From contig CACAUH010000035.1 in the NCBI GenBank assembly GCA_902535565.1, forward strand, positions 1-13,763: a stretch of 13,763 bases of DNA, in the 5' to 3' direction. The DNA comes from an uncultured Bacteroidota bacterium (GTDB lineage: Bacteria; Bacteroidota; Bacteroidia; Flavobacteriales; UA16). Below the pieces are notes generated by a model that was given only the letters and a program-made list of their open reading frames with translations, made no database searches and was not told where the DNA came from. The translations under genes were made by a program, and so were the position numbers. Shown piece by piece: positions 13,328 to 13,763 of this stretch. Numbering within the stretch: the stretch's first letter is position 1; the number at the start of each line of letters is the position of its first letter.

Positions 13328-13763
13328 GACCCAGGAGGGAACTTGAGGGCGGAAGAGGTCCACCTTCGGCACGCATCCTTGGACACCTTGCAAGGAGAGC
13401 GACCCAATTTGGGCTCTCATACGGACGCGATGTGGATTCGCGTGTCCGGTTGGCAGGGTGCGCCGAGACAGGCTCGTATTATTTTGGACAATCCCACGCT
13501 GGATTCTATCGAGGCGATGGTCATCGACGGGCCCCGAGTTCTGCTCCGCAAGCAAGCAGGTGCGGCATTCGGGCAGGTAGACGATTTAATCCCCGCGTTT
13601 TCTCTCCCGCTTAATGAAGCCCATGACCTCTGGTTCCGCGTCCGAAGCGCCAAGCCCTTGGTCTTGCCGTTTTCTTTGACCCACGAGGACCGGGTGGCCT
13701 CTATGCGGGAAAAACGAGACTTGGCGGTTGCCCTCTACACGGGCATTGTTCTGGCCATTCTCA
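13325..13763 (+). CDS. 7TMR-DISM extracellular domain (DISMED2), partial at both ends
   Basis: This plus-strand frame is open to the window edge. It reads HDPGGNLRAEEV...PNLGSHTDAMWIRVSGWQG...IILDNPTLDSIEAMVIDG...LWFRVRSAKPLVLPFSL, then a basic stretch (REKRDL) and the start of a membrane helix (AVALYTGIVLAIL). This order and these motifs fit the periplasmic 7TMR-DISMED2 sensor domain leading into the first of seven transmembrane helices. No signal peptide or convincing start precedes it: the sequence immediately upstream is the antisense of the kinase. The ATG at 13430 lies inside the domain and is not a credible start. The boundary at 13325 is where the domain match begins. Confidence 0.75.

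Noticed and set aside
13328..13555. Extension of the histidine kinase to the start at 13555 (379 aa)
   Set aside because: The extra 76 residues are Arg/Gln/Ser-rich, show no sensor or membrane features, and are antisense to a clear 7TMR-DISMED2 domain on the plus strand.

Overview
The window looks like a stretch of Bacteroidota chromosome, probably from a marine or freshwater flavobacterium-like organism. The evidence is a type IX secretion (T9SS) C-terminal sorting domain, repeated GCTD-x-x-ACNY...DDGSC calcium-binding-like motifs, FISUMP (Fib_succ_major) domains, dockerin-like D-x-N-x-D modules and generally weak Shine-Dalgarno signals. No rRNA, tRNA, CRISPR array or insertion-sequence transposase was seen.

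Region 1 (1-4555, plus strand) is an array of secreted-protein genes: the tail of one gene, then four complete genes at 183, 895, 2834 and 3887. They share a repeated upstream leader and near-identical signal-peptide coding sequence. Three of the four also have a dockerin-like module straight after the signal peptide. The rest of each protein differs: a coiled coil plus a GW-motif tail, a double FISUMP protein, a coiled coil plus pentapeptide-like repeats, and an unrecognised body. The leader of the first gene is itself a recombinant of the two leader types, and all five array proteins end in Glu-stop. The locus therefore looks like a mosaic or cassette system that places different bodies behind a common expression and export module. 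A small interrupted antisense ORF sits between the second and third genes.

Region 2 (about 4577-7652, minus strand) is a compact integrative-element module: tyrosine recombinase, a 161-aa protein translationally coupled to it, an excisionase-like protein, a helix-turn-helix replication-type protein and an unrecognised protein. The recombinase appears to lack two usual catalytic residues (first Arg to Leu, box-II His to Arg). Upstream of it lies an attP-like control region with five different short sequences, each present as a close tandem pair. Four of the pairs have exactly 11-bp spacing. The other end of the element was not found.

Region 3 (7727-13763) looks like ordinary chromosome: a small T9SS-sorted protein (+), a 929-aa secreted multidomain protein (-), and a two-component cluster on the minus strand (histidine kinase, RpfG-like receiver protein, CheY-like receiver). 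At the right edge, a plus-strand 7TMR-DISM extracellular domain begins abruptly where the minus-strand kinase loses its N-terminus. This head-to-head arrangement suggests an inversion or an assembly/amplification chimera that splits one 7TMR-DISM sensor kinase.
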